NCBI GenBank assembly: GCA_903837135.1
Contig: CAILTK010000038.1
Coordinates: forward strand, 1 to 64,000
Source: an uncultured Caulobacterales bacterium
GTDB lineage: Bacteria > Pseudomonadota > Alphaproteobacteria > Caulobacterales > Caulobacteraceae
Direction of reading: 5' to 3'
DNA length: 64,000 bases
Positions 1 to 8,566 of this stretch are shown one piece after another (position 1 is the stretch's first letter; every line of letters begins with the position of its first letter). The position numbers were made by a program, and so were the translations under genes. The notes below the pieces were generated by a model, which had not been told where the DNA came from, did no database searches, and saw only the letters and a list, made by a program, of their open reading frames with translations.

Positions 1-16
1 CCTATCTTCCAGCCTC

Positions 17-1210
17 ATGAGTGCTGATCCGTCCCATCACCGTCCGTGGCGCCGCATTGACCGGCGTGTATCGCGCAAGATTCGCGTGGGGTCCGTGGAG
101 GTTGGCGGCGACGCGCCGATCACGGTGCAGTCGATGACCAACACGCTGACGTCGGATGCGGGGTCGACGATCGACCAGATCCGGCGTCTGGAGGCGGCGG
201 GGGCGGACATCGTGCGGGTGTCGTGCCCGGACGAGGATTCGACGCGGGCGTTCCGGACGATCGCCAAGGCGGCCAAGGTTCCGCTCGTGGCGGACATCCA
301 CTTTCACTACAAGCGCGGGATCGAGGCGGCGGAGGCGGGGGCGGCGTGCCTGCGGATCAACCCCGGCAACATCGGCTCGCCGGCGCGGGTGCGGGATGTG
401 GTGCAGGCGGCGCGCGACCACGGCTGCTCGATGCGGATCGGGGTCAACGCGGGATCGCTCGAGCGGGATCTTCTGGAGAAGTACGGCGAGCCCTGCCCGG
501 ACGCGATGGTGGAGAGCGCGCTGTTCCACGCGCGGATCCTGCAGGACCTGGACTTCCACGAGTTCAAGATCAGCGTGAAGGCGTCGGACACCTTCATGAC
601 GGTGGCGGCCTATCAGCAGCTGGCCGAGCAGATCGACTGTCCGCTGCACCTGGGCATCACCGAGGCGGGGGCGCTGCGCACCGGAACGGTCAAATCGGCG
701 ATCGGCATCGGCAATCTTCTGTGGGCGGGGATCGGCGACACCATCCGGGTCTCGCTGGCGGCCGAGCCGGAGGAAGAGATCAAGGTCGGGTTCGACATCC
801 TGAAGTCGCTGGGCCTCAGACACCGGGGGGTGAACATCATCGCCTGTCCGTCGTGCGCGCGGCAGGGCTATGACGTGATCCGCACGGTGGAGGCGCTGGA
901 GAAGCGGCTGGCGCACGTGTCGACGCCGATTTCGCTGTCGATCATCGGCTGCGTGGTCAACGGCCCGGGCGAGGCCCTGATGACCGACATCGGCTTCACC
1001 GGCGGCGGCAAGGGCTCGGGCATGGTCTACATGGCCGGCAAGCCGGACCATAAGCTCGACAACGACAAGATGGTCGACCACATCGTCGAACTGGTCGAGG
1101 CCAAGGCCAAGGAAATCCGGGCCCAGGAGGACCTGCAGGCGCAGGGCCTCGCGGCGGGGGCTCAGTCCGGCCAGATCGAGACCCGGCCCGTCACGGTGGC
1201 CGCCGAGTGA
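17..1210 (+). CDS. ispG: 4-hydroxy-3-methylbut-2-enyl diphosphate synthase (flavodoxin/ferredoxin type)
   Basis: This cytoplasmic iron-sulfur enzyme of the MEP isoprenoid pathway converts methylerythritol cyclodiphosphate to HMBPP. The 397-residue protein has the family's usual bacterial length. An N-terminal TIM-barrel half includes [11 protein letters not shown] and INPGNIG, and the C-terminal half carries the [4Fe-4S] ligands in ACPSCARQG (C277, C280) and GCVVNGPGE (C312). The ATG at 17 is taken as start although no clear Shine-Dalgarno lies in the 16 bases available. It overlaps ispA by 4 bases, so the two are probably translationally coupled, and genes further left may belong to the same transcript. 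Confidence 0.96.
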   Translation: MSADPSHHRPWRRIDRRVSRKIRVGSVEVGGDAPITVQSMTNTLTSDAGSTIDQIRRLEAAGADIVRVSCPDEDSTRAFRTIAKAAKVPLVADIHFHYKRGIEAAEAGAACLRINPGNIGSPARVRDVVQAARDHGCSMRIGVNAGSLERDLLEKYGEPCPDAMVESALFHARILQDLDFHEFKISVKASDTFMTVAAYQQLAEQIDCPLHLGITEAGALRTGTVKSAIGIGNLLWAGIGDTIRVSLAAEPEEEIKVGFDILKSLGLRHRGVNIIACPSCARQGYDVIRTVEALEKRLAHVSTPISLSIIGCVVNGPGEALMTDIGFTGGGKGSGMVYMAGKPDHKLDNDKMVDHIVELVEAKAKEIRAQEDLQAQGLAAGAQSGQIETRPVTVAAE

Positions 1211-2139
1211 GCGCCGTCCAGCCGATGGCCGCGCCCGCCTCCGAGGTCGCCGCGCCCGACGTGTCGGCCGCGCTCGTGCGCGACGCCGCCGCCGTCGAGG
1301 CGGTGCTCGAAGAACTCCTGCCCGAGCCGAAGGGCCGCCATGCCCGCGTGCTCGACGCCATGCGCTACGCCACCTTCGCCGGCGGCAAACGCCTCCGGCC
1401 CTACCTGACGGTGGCGGGCGCCCGCCTGTTCGGCGTGCCCGAAGCCCGGGCGCTGCGGGCCGCCGCCGCCATCGAGGTGCTGCACACCTATTCGCTCGTC
1501 CACGACGACCTGCCGTGCATGGACGACGACGACCTTCGCCGGGGCCGCCCGACCACCCACCGCCAGTTCGACGAAGCCACCGCCGTCCTGGCCGGCGACG
1601 GCCTTCTGACCATCGCCTTCGAGATTCTGGCCGACCCGGCCACCCATCCTTCCGGCGACGTCCGCGCCCGCCTGGTGAGCCGCCTGGCCAAGGCGGCCGG
1701 CGGCGAGGGCATGATCGGCGGCCAGATGATGGACATGCAGAGCGCCGAGCATGACTACGACAAGGACGAGATCATCCTGTTGCAAAGGATGAAGACCGGC
1801 GCCCTGTTCGAGTTCTCCGCGGAGGCCGGCGCGATATTGGCCGAGGCCGGCGATGAGCATCAGGTGCGCCTGCGCAGCTTCGCGCGCGATTTCGGCCTCG
1901 CCTTTCAGATCGCGGACGACCTGATCGACCTCACCGGCGCCGCCGAAACCGCCGGCAAGGCGGTCGGCAAGGACGAGGCGCAGGGGAAGGCGACGTTGGT
2001 CTCCATCTGGGGGATCGACGGCGCCCGCGCCGAGTCGCGTCGTCTGGCGGACAGCGCGGCCGAGGTCCTGTCGCCTTACGGCCCGGCGGCCGACGAACTG
2101 CGGGCGCTGCCCTATTTTCTACTGGATCGCACCGCCTGA
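1207..2139 (+). CDS. ispA: (2E,6E)-farnesyl diphosphate synthase
   Basis: Short-chain polyprenyl synthase that condenses IPP with DMAPP and GPP to give farnesyl diphosphate, the precursor of squalene, hopanoids and quinone side chains. The first aspartate-rich motif is at about residues 100-107 ([10 protein letters not shown], followed by RRGRPTTH) and the second at about 237-242 (ADDLID). KRLRP near residue 62 and the downstream MKTGALF segment are family features. The GTG start overlaps the ispG stop. Length 310 is slightly above the usual 290-300. Product chain length cannot be proven by eye, but the ispG-ispA-dxs context favours FPP synthase over a GGPP synthase. Confidence 0.92.
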   Translation: MSAVQPMAAPASEVAAPDVSAALVRDAAAVEAVLEELLPEPKGRHARVLDAMRYATFAGGKRLRPYLTVAGARLFGVPEARALRAAAAIEVLHTYSLVHDDLPCMDDDDLRRGRPTTHRQFDEATAVLAGDGLLTIAFEILADPATHPSGDVRARLVSRLAKAAGGEGMIGGQMMDMQSAEHDYDKDEIILLQRMKTGALFEFSAEAGAILAEAGDEHQVRLRSFARDFGLAFQIADDLIDLTGAAETAGKAVGKDEAQGKATLVSIWGIDGARAESRRLADSAAEVLSPYGPAADELRALPYFLLDRTA

Positions 2140-2173
2140 AGGGGCGGGCCTGATAACAATAAGGACCAGGCAC

Positions 2174-4072
2174 TTGGGGAATGCGTTGAACCATAACCAA
2201 ACGGGCGCTCGTGCGGCGTCGCTTCTCGACCGGGTCAAGACCCCGGCCGACCTGCGCATGCTCGACCGAAGCGATCTGCGTCGGCTCGCGGACGAGTTGC
2301 GGGCCGAGACCATCGCCGCCGTGTCCGAGACGGGCGGGCATCTCGGGGCCGGGCTCGGCGTGGTCGAGCTGACCGCCGCCATCCACTATGTGTTCTCGAC
2401 GCCCAAGGACCGGCTGATCTGGGACGTCGGCCACCAGGCCTATCCGCACAAGATCCTCACCGGACGGCGCGACCGCATCCGCACCCTGCGCAAGGGCGGC
2501 GGCCTGTCGGGCTTCACCAAACGCTCGGAGAGCCCGTACGACCCGTTCGGCGCGGCCCACTCGTCGACGTCGATCTCGGCCGGCTTCGGCATGGCCAAGG
2601 CGCGCGACCTCCTGGGCGGCGACAATCACGTGATCTCGGTGATCGGCGACGGCGCCATCACCGCCGGCATGGCCTACGAGGCGATGAACAACGCCGGCGC
2701 CTCCAGCAGTCGCCTGCTGGTGATCCTCAACGACAACGACATGTCGATCGCCCCGCCGGTGGGCGCCCTCAGCGCCTATCTGACCAAGCTGCATGAGGCT
2801 GAAGCCTACGCGCCGGTGCGCGCCGTCTCGCCCCTGGCCGAGGCCAGCGCGCGCGCAAGAGGGGTGGCGGATGGGTCCGCGCCCGCCTCGACCCTGTTCG
2901 AGAAGCTCGGCTTTCTCTACCTCGGCCCGGTCGACGGCCACGACCTCGACGTCCTCGTGCCCCTGCTCGAGGCCATCCGCGACGACAATCGGCACGGCCC
3001 GATCCTGCTGCACGTGCGCACCCAGAAGGGCTATGGTTACAAACCGGCCGAAAGCTCCGCCGACCGCCTGCATGCGGTCGGCAAGTTCGACGTCGCCTCG
3101 GGCCAGCAGGTCAAGGGCCGGCCCGGCGCGCCGACCTATACCCGCGTCTTCGCCGACGCCCTGATCCAGGAGGCCGCCGCCGATCCGCGCGTGGTCGCGA
3201 TCACCGCCGCCATGCCGTCGGGCACGGGCGTCGACCTGTTCGAGAAGGCCTTCCCCGAGCGAACCTTCGATGTCGGCATCGCCGAGCAGCACGCGGTCAC
3301 CTTCGCCGCCGGCCTCGCCACCGAGGGGCTAAAGCCGTTCTGCGCGATCTACTCCACCTTCCTTCAGCGGGCCTACGACCAGGTCGTGCACGACGTGGCG
3401 ATCCAGAACCTGCCGGTCCGCTTCGCCATGGACCGGGCCGGGCTGGTCGGGGCCGACGGCGCCACCCACGCCGGCAGCTTCGACATCGCCTATCTGACCT
3501 GTCTGCCCAACATGGTGGTCATGGCGCCGGCGGACGAGGCGGAGCTGATGCACATGGTCGCCACCGCGGCGGCGCACGACTCCGGCCCGATCGCCTTCCG
3601 CTATCCGCGCGGCGAGGGAACGGGCGTGGCCCTGCCGGAACGCGGCGAGGTCTTGCCGATCGGCAGGGGCCGGGTGGTGCGCGAGGGCGCCGACGTGGCC
3701 ATTCTGAGCTTCGGAACCCGGCTCGGCGCGGCGCTCGCCGCGGCCGATCACCTCGCGACCCGCGGCGTCAGCTGCACCGTGGCCGACGCGCGCTTCGCCA
3801 AGCCGATGGACGAGGACTTGCTGCGCCGGCTGGTGCGCCAGCACGACATGCTGATCACCATCGAGGAAGGCTCGAGCGGGGGCTTCGGCAGCCAGGTGGC
3901 CACCTATCTGGCCAACAACGACCTGATCCGTTCGGGCTTCCGGCTGCGCACCCTGACGCTGCCGGACCTGTTCCAGGACCATGACGACCAGTTCAAGCAG
4001 TACGACGCCGCCGGCCTGAACGCGGCCGACATCGCGCGCGTTATCGAAACCAGCCTCCTGCAGACGGCCTGA
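2174..4072 (+). CDS. dxs: 1-deoxy-D-xylulose-5-phosphate synthase
   Basis: Thiamine-diphosphate enzyme that condenses pyruvate and glyceraldehyde 3-phosphate, the first step of the MEP pathway. Visible signatures are [10 protein letters not shown] in the N-terminal third, the ThDP/Mg motif [18 protein letters not shown] from about residue 158 with NDNDMSI, and the catalytic glutamate in [10 protein letters not shown] (E371). At 632 residues it is full length. The TTG at 2174 is chosen because AAGGA (2161-2165) sits 8 bases upstream; a second TTG at 2186 is possible. It follows ispA by 34 bases and precedes hpnM by 2, suggesting one isoprenoid/hopanoid transcript. Confidence 0.96.
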   Translation: MGNALNHNQTGARAASLLDRVKTPADLRMLDRSDLRRLADELRAETIAAVSETGGHLGAGLGVVELTAAIHYVFSTPKDRLIWDVGHQAYPHKILTGRRDRIRTLRKGGGLSGFTKRSESPYDPFGAAHSSTSISAGFGMAKARDLLGGDNHVISVIGDGAITAGMAYEAMNNAGASSSRLLVILNDNDMSIAPPVGALSAYLTKLHEAEAYAPVRAVSPLAEASARARGVADGSAPASTLFEKLGFLYLGPVDGHDLDVLVPLLEAIRDDNRHGPILLHVRTQKGYGYKPAESSADRLHAVGKFDVASGQQVKGRPGAPTYTRVFADALIQEAAADPRVVAITAAMPSGTGVDLFEKAFPERTFDVGIAEQHAVTFAAGLATEGLKPFCAIYSTFLQRAYDQVVHDVAIQNLPVRFAMDRAGLVGADGATHAGSFDIAYLTCLPNMVVMAPADEAELMHMVATAAAHDSGPIAFRYPRGEGTGVALPERGEVLPIGRGRVVREGADVAILSFGTRLGAALAAADHLATRGVSCTVADARFAKPMDEDLLRRLVRQHDMLITIEEGSSGGFGSQVATYLANNDLIRSGFRLRTLTLPDLFQDHDDQFKQYDAAGLNAADIARVIETSLLQTA

Positions 4073-4074
4073 TC

Positions 4075-4680
4075 GTGATCGACAAACGTCTCCTGTTGTT
4101 ATTGAGCGCCGCCGCCCTGGCGGCCCCTCCGGTGGTCCACGCCCAGGCGAGCGATCCCGCCATCGCCACCATTGACGGGCTCGACAACGCCCTGCTGGAG
4201 TCGATGAAGACCGGCAAGGCCGGCGCCGAGGCGCGATACGTGCGTCTTCTGCCGGCGGTGGAGCGCGCCTTCGACATCCCAACCATGACGAGGTTCGCGG
4301 TCGGCGACGCCTGGAAAGGCTATTCGCCCGGCGACCAGGCGGCGTTGACCAAGGCGTTCACCCGGCTGACCGCCGCCAATCTGGCGCACAACTTCGCCAG
4401 TTTCGAGGGTGAGCAGTTCACGGTGAACCCCGCGGTGCAGACGCGCGGGCCGGACAAGCTGGTGCGCTCGCAGATCGTTCCCAAGAGCGGCGAGGCCACG
4501 GAGCTGAACTACCGGATGCGTCAGGCCGGCGGGAGCTGGAAGGTGATCGACGTCTATTTCGGCTCGATCAGCCAACTCACCGCCCAGCGCTCCGACTTCG
4601 CCGCCGCCGCGGTTCCCGGCGGCGCCCCGGAGCTGACCAAGAAGATCAACGCCAAGGCCGACGAACTCTTGAAGAAGTAG
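4075..4680 (+). CDS. hpnM: MlaC/Ttg2D-family periplasmic protein, probable hopanoid-associated HpnM
   Basis: The 201-residue protein has a signal peptide (hydrophobic segment ending near VHAQA) followed by an MlaC-like fold: early helices, then a lipid-pocket region with the typical pattern of a YxxLxPxVxxxFDIPxMxRFAVG-like stretch and a C-terminal sheet with GSWKVIDVYFGSISQL. MlaC homologues are periplasmic phospholipid carriers; the HpnM subgroup occurs in hopanoid clusters. The GTG start lies 2 bases after dxs, and hpnN is 6.7 kb downstream on the other strand, both supporting HpnM over a general MlaC. No mlaEFD genes are present. The assignment to HpnM is by context and length, not by a profile search. 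Confidence 0.75.
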   Translation: MIDKRLLLLLSAAALAAPPVVHAQASDPAIATIDGLDNALLESMKTGKAGAEARYVRLLPAVERAFDIPTMTRFAVGDAWKGYSPGDQAALTKAFTRLTAANLAHNFASFEGEQFTVNPAVQTRGPDKLVRSQIVPKSGEATELNYRMRQAGGSWKVIDVYFGSISQLTAQRSDFAAAAVPGGAPELTKKINAKADELLKK

Positions 4681-4880
4681 CCTCGGCGCGAGGTCCGCAG
4701 CGCCGCGCCGCCGCCGTCATTATGCGGTCCTTATGCCCGGCGCCGGAAGCCGACACAGACTTTTGATGCCCCCGGCCCCCATACCCTCGCTCACGTAAAA
4801 GGACTGGGGACTTTGCGGTCTGCACGCCGGGCGCGACAGCGCGCCGGGTTGATCGGCGTCATGGCTGCTCACGTTCCTCC

Positions 4881-4896
4881 GTTGTCCTTGGACAAC
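4881..4896. promoter_or_regulatory. Perfect 7-bp inverted repeat upstream of the BBP2 porin
   Basis: GTTGTCC and GGACAAC are separated by TT, about 40 bases before the preferred porin start. It could be an operator or a small RNA hairpin. The rest of the 4681-4934 gap has no gene that I can support; an AAAAGGACTGGGG stretch lies near 4797. Confidence 0.4.
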
Positions 4897-4934
4897 CACA
4901 AGTGCGCGTCACGCGCCTGATCTGGAGCGACCCC

Positions 4935-6572
4935 TTGCATTTCCGTGCGCTTGCCTTCGCCGCCGCCGCCCTCGCGGCGGCTCCCCTGGCCGCTCATGCC
5001 GGCGCGGACGACGTCGCGATAGCGACCGCGCGAGACGGGGCCCAGCCCTCGACGCCGGCGGCGACACCCACGGCGGTCGCGCCGCCGAGCGGCTCCTTCC
5101 TGTCGCGCTTCTTCGCCTACTACGGGGCCGAGATGGGCAAGACCGGCCCGGAGGCGGACCCGAACGCGCCCCCCGCGCGCCGCGCCGACGTCCCGCCGTC
5201 GCCGGCGCCGCAGCCGCCGTATCCCTTCACCGAATGGCCCTATGGCGCGGCCACCAGCCTCGGCGTCACCCGGCCGAACTCTGTGGACAGCCCGCTGATG
5301 GCGGCGCTCGCGCCGACCAGCCTCGGCAAGGCGCTGAGCGACGCCCACGTTCAAATCTATGGCTGGGTCAACGTCGGCGGCAATGTCAGCACCAACCATG
5401 TGGAAGGCGGCAACGCCCCGGCGGCCTACGATTACAACCCCAACCGGATCCAGCTCGACCAGGCGGTGCTCTATGTCGAGCGGACGCCCGACACCGTGCA
5501 GCAGGATCACATCGACTGGGGCTTCCGCGTCTCGGCGATCTACGGCGTAGACTATCGCTATACGACCTCCTATGGCCTCGCCAGTTACCAGCTGCTCAAG
5601 GACAACAAGAGCAACGGCTATGATTTCCCCATGCTTTATGGCGAGCTCTATATTCCCAAGGTGATGCAGGGTCTGTTGATCCGCGTCGGCCGCTATATAT
5701 CGATCCCGGACATCGAGGCGCAGCTGGCGCCCAACAACTATATGTACTCCCACTCGATGACCTATACCTTCGACAACTACACCAATACCGGTGTGGTTGC
5801 GACCCTGGCCGTCACCAAGAACCTGTCGGTCCAGGCCGGCGTGGTGGCCGGCACCGATACCGCCATCTGGAACGTCGGAAAGAAGGTCGCCAACCCCCAC
5901 CCCAACGCCCTTTATCCTGGGACGACCTTCCTGAAGGACCCGGGCGCAAAGCCGTCGTTCGTGGGCTGCATCCGATACCAGACGTCGAGCGCGCGCGACG
6001 ATCTTTACGTGTGCGTCGATGGAATCAACAACGCCGGCTGGGGTTATAACAATCTGCAGTGGTATGGCTTCACCTATTATCACAAGTTCACCGACAAGTT
6101 CCATGTCGCGTTCGAGATGTATAATCTGCACGAATCCGACGTTCCCAACGTCAATAATCCGGTCGCGGCCGCAGCCATAAGCAGCGGTGGCACCCCCTTC
6201 TCGCCGCAGTACCTCCCCTACAACGCGCCCAGCGGCGCCCAGTGCAAGAACGTCAACACCCTGACCTGCACTGCGACGGTTCAAGCAGAGGTCGCCTACT
6301 GGAACTATCAATTCACGCCGCTGGACAACCTGTCTATCCGTACCGAATACTATGACGACCGTCAGGGGCAGCGGACCGGAGTGGCGACGAGTTATGAGGA
6401 TGTCGCCATAGGCGTGCAGCACTGGCTGTCGCCGCAGATCGAGTTCCGGCCCGAGATCGCCTGGTACCGGGCCAACGACGCCAAGGCGTTCGACGGCAAC
6501 AGCAACCATGGGATCGCGCCCAACCGTCAGCAGGCCGTGGTCCTGTCCGCCGACGCCATCATCCACTTCTGA
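4935..6572 (+). CDS. Outer-membrane beta-barrel protein, BBP2 (OmpL-like porin) family
   Basis: Predicted outer-membrane porin. The preferred TTG start at 4935 gives an immediate signal peptide (HFRALAFAAAALAAAPLAAHA) and has GGAG 7 bases upstream; a GTG at 4902 would add 11 residues. After a proline-rich linker, alternating aromatic beta strands run through the protein (QIYGWVNVGGNVSTN, DWGFRVSAIYGVDYRY, GLLIRVGRYISIPDIEAQLAPNNY), and the chain ends in an amphipathic strand with terminal Phe (DAIIHF). The IPDIEA...YxYSHS region is characteristic of BBP2 proteins. A KdpE-like regulator follows after 5 bases, suggesting co-transcription. Substrate is unknown. Confidence 0.82.
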   Translation: MHFRALAFAAAALAAAPLAAHAGADDVAIATARDGAQPSTPAATPTAVAPPSGSFLSRFFAYYGAEMGKTGPEADPNAPPARRADVPPSPAPQPPYPFTEWPYGAATSLGVTRPNSVDSPLMAALAPTSLGKALSDAHVQIYGWVNVGGNVSTNHVEGGNAPAAYDYNPNRIQLDQAVLYVERTPDTVQQDHIDWGFRVSAIYGVDYRYTTSYGLASYQLLKDNKSNGYDFPMLYGELYIPKVMQGLLIRVGRYISIPDIEAQLAPNNYMYSHSMTYTFDNYTNTGVVATLAVTKNLSVQAGVVAGTDTAIWNVGKKVANPHPNALYPGTTFLKDPGAKPSFVGCIRYQTSSARDDLYVCVDGINNAGWGYNNLQWYGFTYYHKFTDKFHVAFEMYNLHESDVPNVNNPVAAAAISSGGTPFSPQYLPYNAPSGAQCKNVNTLTCTATVQAEVAYWNYQFTPLDNLSIRTEYYDDRQGQRTGVATSYEDVAIGVQHWLSPQIEFRPEIAWYRANDAKAFDGNSNHGIAPNRQQAVVLSADAIIHF

Positions 6573-6577
6573 CGCGC

Positions 6578-7264
6578 GTGCCGATCAAGCCGCGCATCCT
6601 GGTGGTGGACGCCGAGCCGGATTGTCAGGACCGGCTGGTCCCCGCCCTTCAGGACGCCGGCTACCAGGTGCAGCGCGCCGGGACCGGCGGCGAGGGCCTC
6701 GAAAAGCTGCGCGATGCGCCGCCCGAGGCCCTGCTCCTCGACCTCGACCTGCCGGACGTGGACGGCAGACGGGTTCTGGAGCAGGCGCGCGGCTTCTTCG
6801 AGCGTCCCATCCTGATCGTGTCCGGACGAAGCGGCCTCAGCGACAAGGTGGAGGCCCTGGATCTCGGCGCCGACGACTATCTGCAGAAGCCTTTCGACAC
6901 CGAGGAGCTGCTGGCCCGCCTGCGCGCCGCCACCCGCAACAAGCTCACCCGCGAGGGCTCGCCGCTGACCCTCAGGGCCGGGGAGGTGGAGGTCGATCTC
7001 CGGACCCGGATCGTGCGCCGCGGCGGCGCGGAGGTCAGGCTTTCGACTCGCGAATACAACCTGCTGGCGGAACTGGCCAAGGGTGCGGGCAGGGTGCTGA
7101 CGCATCGCCAGCTCCTGAACGCCGTCTGGGGCCCTGACCGGGTCGATCATGTGGAGTATCTGCGGGTGTTCATCCAGCAGCTTCGCCACAAGCTCGAGCA
7201 GGACCCGTCGACCCCGCGTCTGATCCTGACCGAAACCGGCGTCGGTTACCGCCTCGGCGGCTAA
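6578..7264 (+). CDS. OmpR/PhoB-type response regulator, KdpE-like
   Basis: Two-domain DNA-binding response regulator of 228 residues. The receiver domain has the acidic pocket (VVDAEPD), the phospho-acceptor in LLLDLDLPDVDG (about residue 53), the switch Ser in IVSGRS and Lys in LQKPF. A winged-helix effector follows (LSTREYNLLAEL, GRVLTHRQLLNAVWG, VGYRLGG). The LLLDLxLPD signature and DKVEALDLGADDY resemble KdpE. No histidine kinase and no kdpFABC genes are adjacent, so it is an orphan here. The GTG start is 5 bases after the BBP2 porin stop. Confidence 0.88.
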   Translation: MPIKPRILVVDAEPDCQDRLVPALQDAGYQVQRAGTGGEGLEKLRDAPPEALLLDLDLPDVDGRRVLEQARGFFERPILIVSGRSGLSDKVEALDLGADDYLQKPFDTEELLARLRAATRNKLTREGSPLTLRAGEVEVDLRTRIVRRGGAEVRLSTREYNLLAELAKGAGRVLTHRQLLNAVWGPDRVDHVEYLRVFIQQLRHKLEQDPSTPRLILTETGVGYRLGG

Positions 7265-7393
7265 GACCCAGCTTCGATCCTACGCGGGTTTCTTATGCCG
7301 CTTTACGGCTACGGTCGGCGGAGCGGATGGATCGTGGACGGACGCCTCGCTTAAGCTTTGTGCCGACGATCCTGTCGAGGCGCTCGCTTTGCC

Positions 7394-8524
7394 ATGCAGA
7401 CCTTGCTCCCCAAGCGCACTGCGAAGGCCGCGCCCGATCTCCCTTCGCCGAGCCTTCCGTGGCGCCCGCTTCGGATCAGCCTCGACGGAAGCCTGCTGGT
7501 GTCCTGCAGGCTCGGCGGACGGACGGTCGTCGGCATGCTCGATACCGGCGCCGCGGCCACGATCGTCGATCCGCGTCATGCGCCGCCGCCACCGTGCGGC
7601 GCCGGGGACCGGATCAGCCTGCGCAGCGACTGGGGCGTCCGGGACCTCAGATCCGCTCCGCCGCTTCGGCTCGGCCTGGCCGACAGGACGCTGGCGGCGA
7701 CGCGCCCGATCGTAGCGGATCTGTCGGATCTGCAGGCGGTCACGGGCGAGCCGGTCGGCCTGATCGTCGGACAGGACATTCTTGCCCAGGGGGTCTTCGC
7801 TTTCGATTTCGCCGCCCAGAAATTCGCCTTCCTGGCGGGCGTTCCGGCGATGTCGTCGCGGTGGCGGCGGGTCGAACTTTTCGCCGGCGCGGAGGGGCGG
7901 GTGTGCCTCGATGTCCGCATCGATGGCGGGACGCGTACGTCGGCCGTGTTCGATCTCGGCAGCAACAGCCCGGTGATGATGGCGCTCGACTTCGCCCGGC
8001 GGCGCGGGCTGATGTGCGACCGCCCCACCTCCTCGACGGCGACGGCCACCCTGGCGGGCCCGCAGATCGGGCGCGCCTTTACGCTGGCGTCGGTGTCGCT
8101 CGGCGGATTCACCGTGGCCTCGCCGCCGGCGGACGCCTTCGCGCGCTGGAGCCATGCGCAGGTCCCGGTGAACCTCGGCTTCCCGATCTTCCGACGTTTC
8201 GATTTGGCCCTCGACCTCGCCGGGGGCGCCCTCTGGCTCGCCCCGTCGTCAAATCCTGTGGAGGCCTTTCAGCGCGAACGGTCCGGGCTCGGGCTCGCCT
8301 ACCTTGGCGACCGCCTGCGCGTGATGCATGTGGCCAGCAACAGTCCGGCGGCGCTCGGCGGCTGGCGCGAGGGCGAGGAGATCACCGCCGTCGACGGCGG
8401 GCGGGTCGACCAGGGCTATTTCACCTCGGGCCTGGCCGCATGGCGAAACCGGCGGCCGGGGACGGCCGTGGAGCTCGGCGGACCGTGGGGCTCGCGCCGC
8501 CTCGTGCTGGCGGATTTCTACTGA
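7394..8524 (+). CDS. Retropepsin-like aspartic protease with duplicated lobe and C-terminal PDZ-like domain
   Basis: The 376-residue protein carries an aspartic-protease motif in VVGMLDTGAAATIVD (about residues 42-56) and a second in TSAVFDLGSNSPVMM (about 184-198), so it appears to be an internal duplication with two catalytic-type Asp loops in one chain. The C-terminal 100 residues (LGLAYLGDRLRVMHVASNSPAALGGWREGEEITAVDGG) look like a PDZ domain. The ATG at 7394 is preferred; a GTG at 7358 would add 12 residues. I see no convincing signal peptide, so location is uncertain. Known bacterial retropepsins with PDZ domains are poorly characterised. It stands alone between the KdpE-like gene and a converging TonB receptor. 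Confidence 0.78.
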   Translation: MQTLLPKRTAKAAPDLPSPSLPWRPLRISLDGSLLVSCRLGGRTVVGMLDTGAAATIVDPRHAPPPPCGAGDRISLRSDWGVRDLRSAPPLRLGLADRTLAATRPIVADLSDLQAVTGEPVGLIVGQDILAQGVFAFDFAAQKFAFLAGVPAMSSRWRRVELFAGAEGRVCLDVRIDGGTRTSAVFDLGSNSPVMMALDFARRRGLMCDRPTSSTATATLAGPQIGRAFTLASVSLGGFTVASPPADAFARWSHAQVPVNLGFPIFRRFDLALDLAGGALWLAPSSNPVEAFQRERSGLGLAYLGDRLRVMHVASNSPAALGGWREGEEITAVDGGRVDQGYFTSGLAAWRNRRPGTAVELGGPWGSRRLVLADFY

Positions 8525-8566
8525 GTTGGGCGAGCCCCGCGCTTGCGGGACCCGCCCGATCCATCT

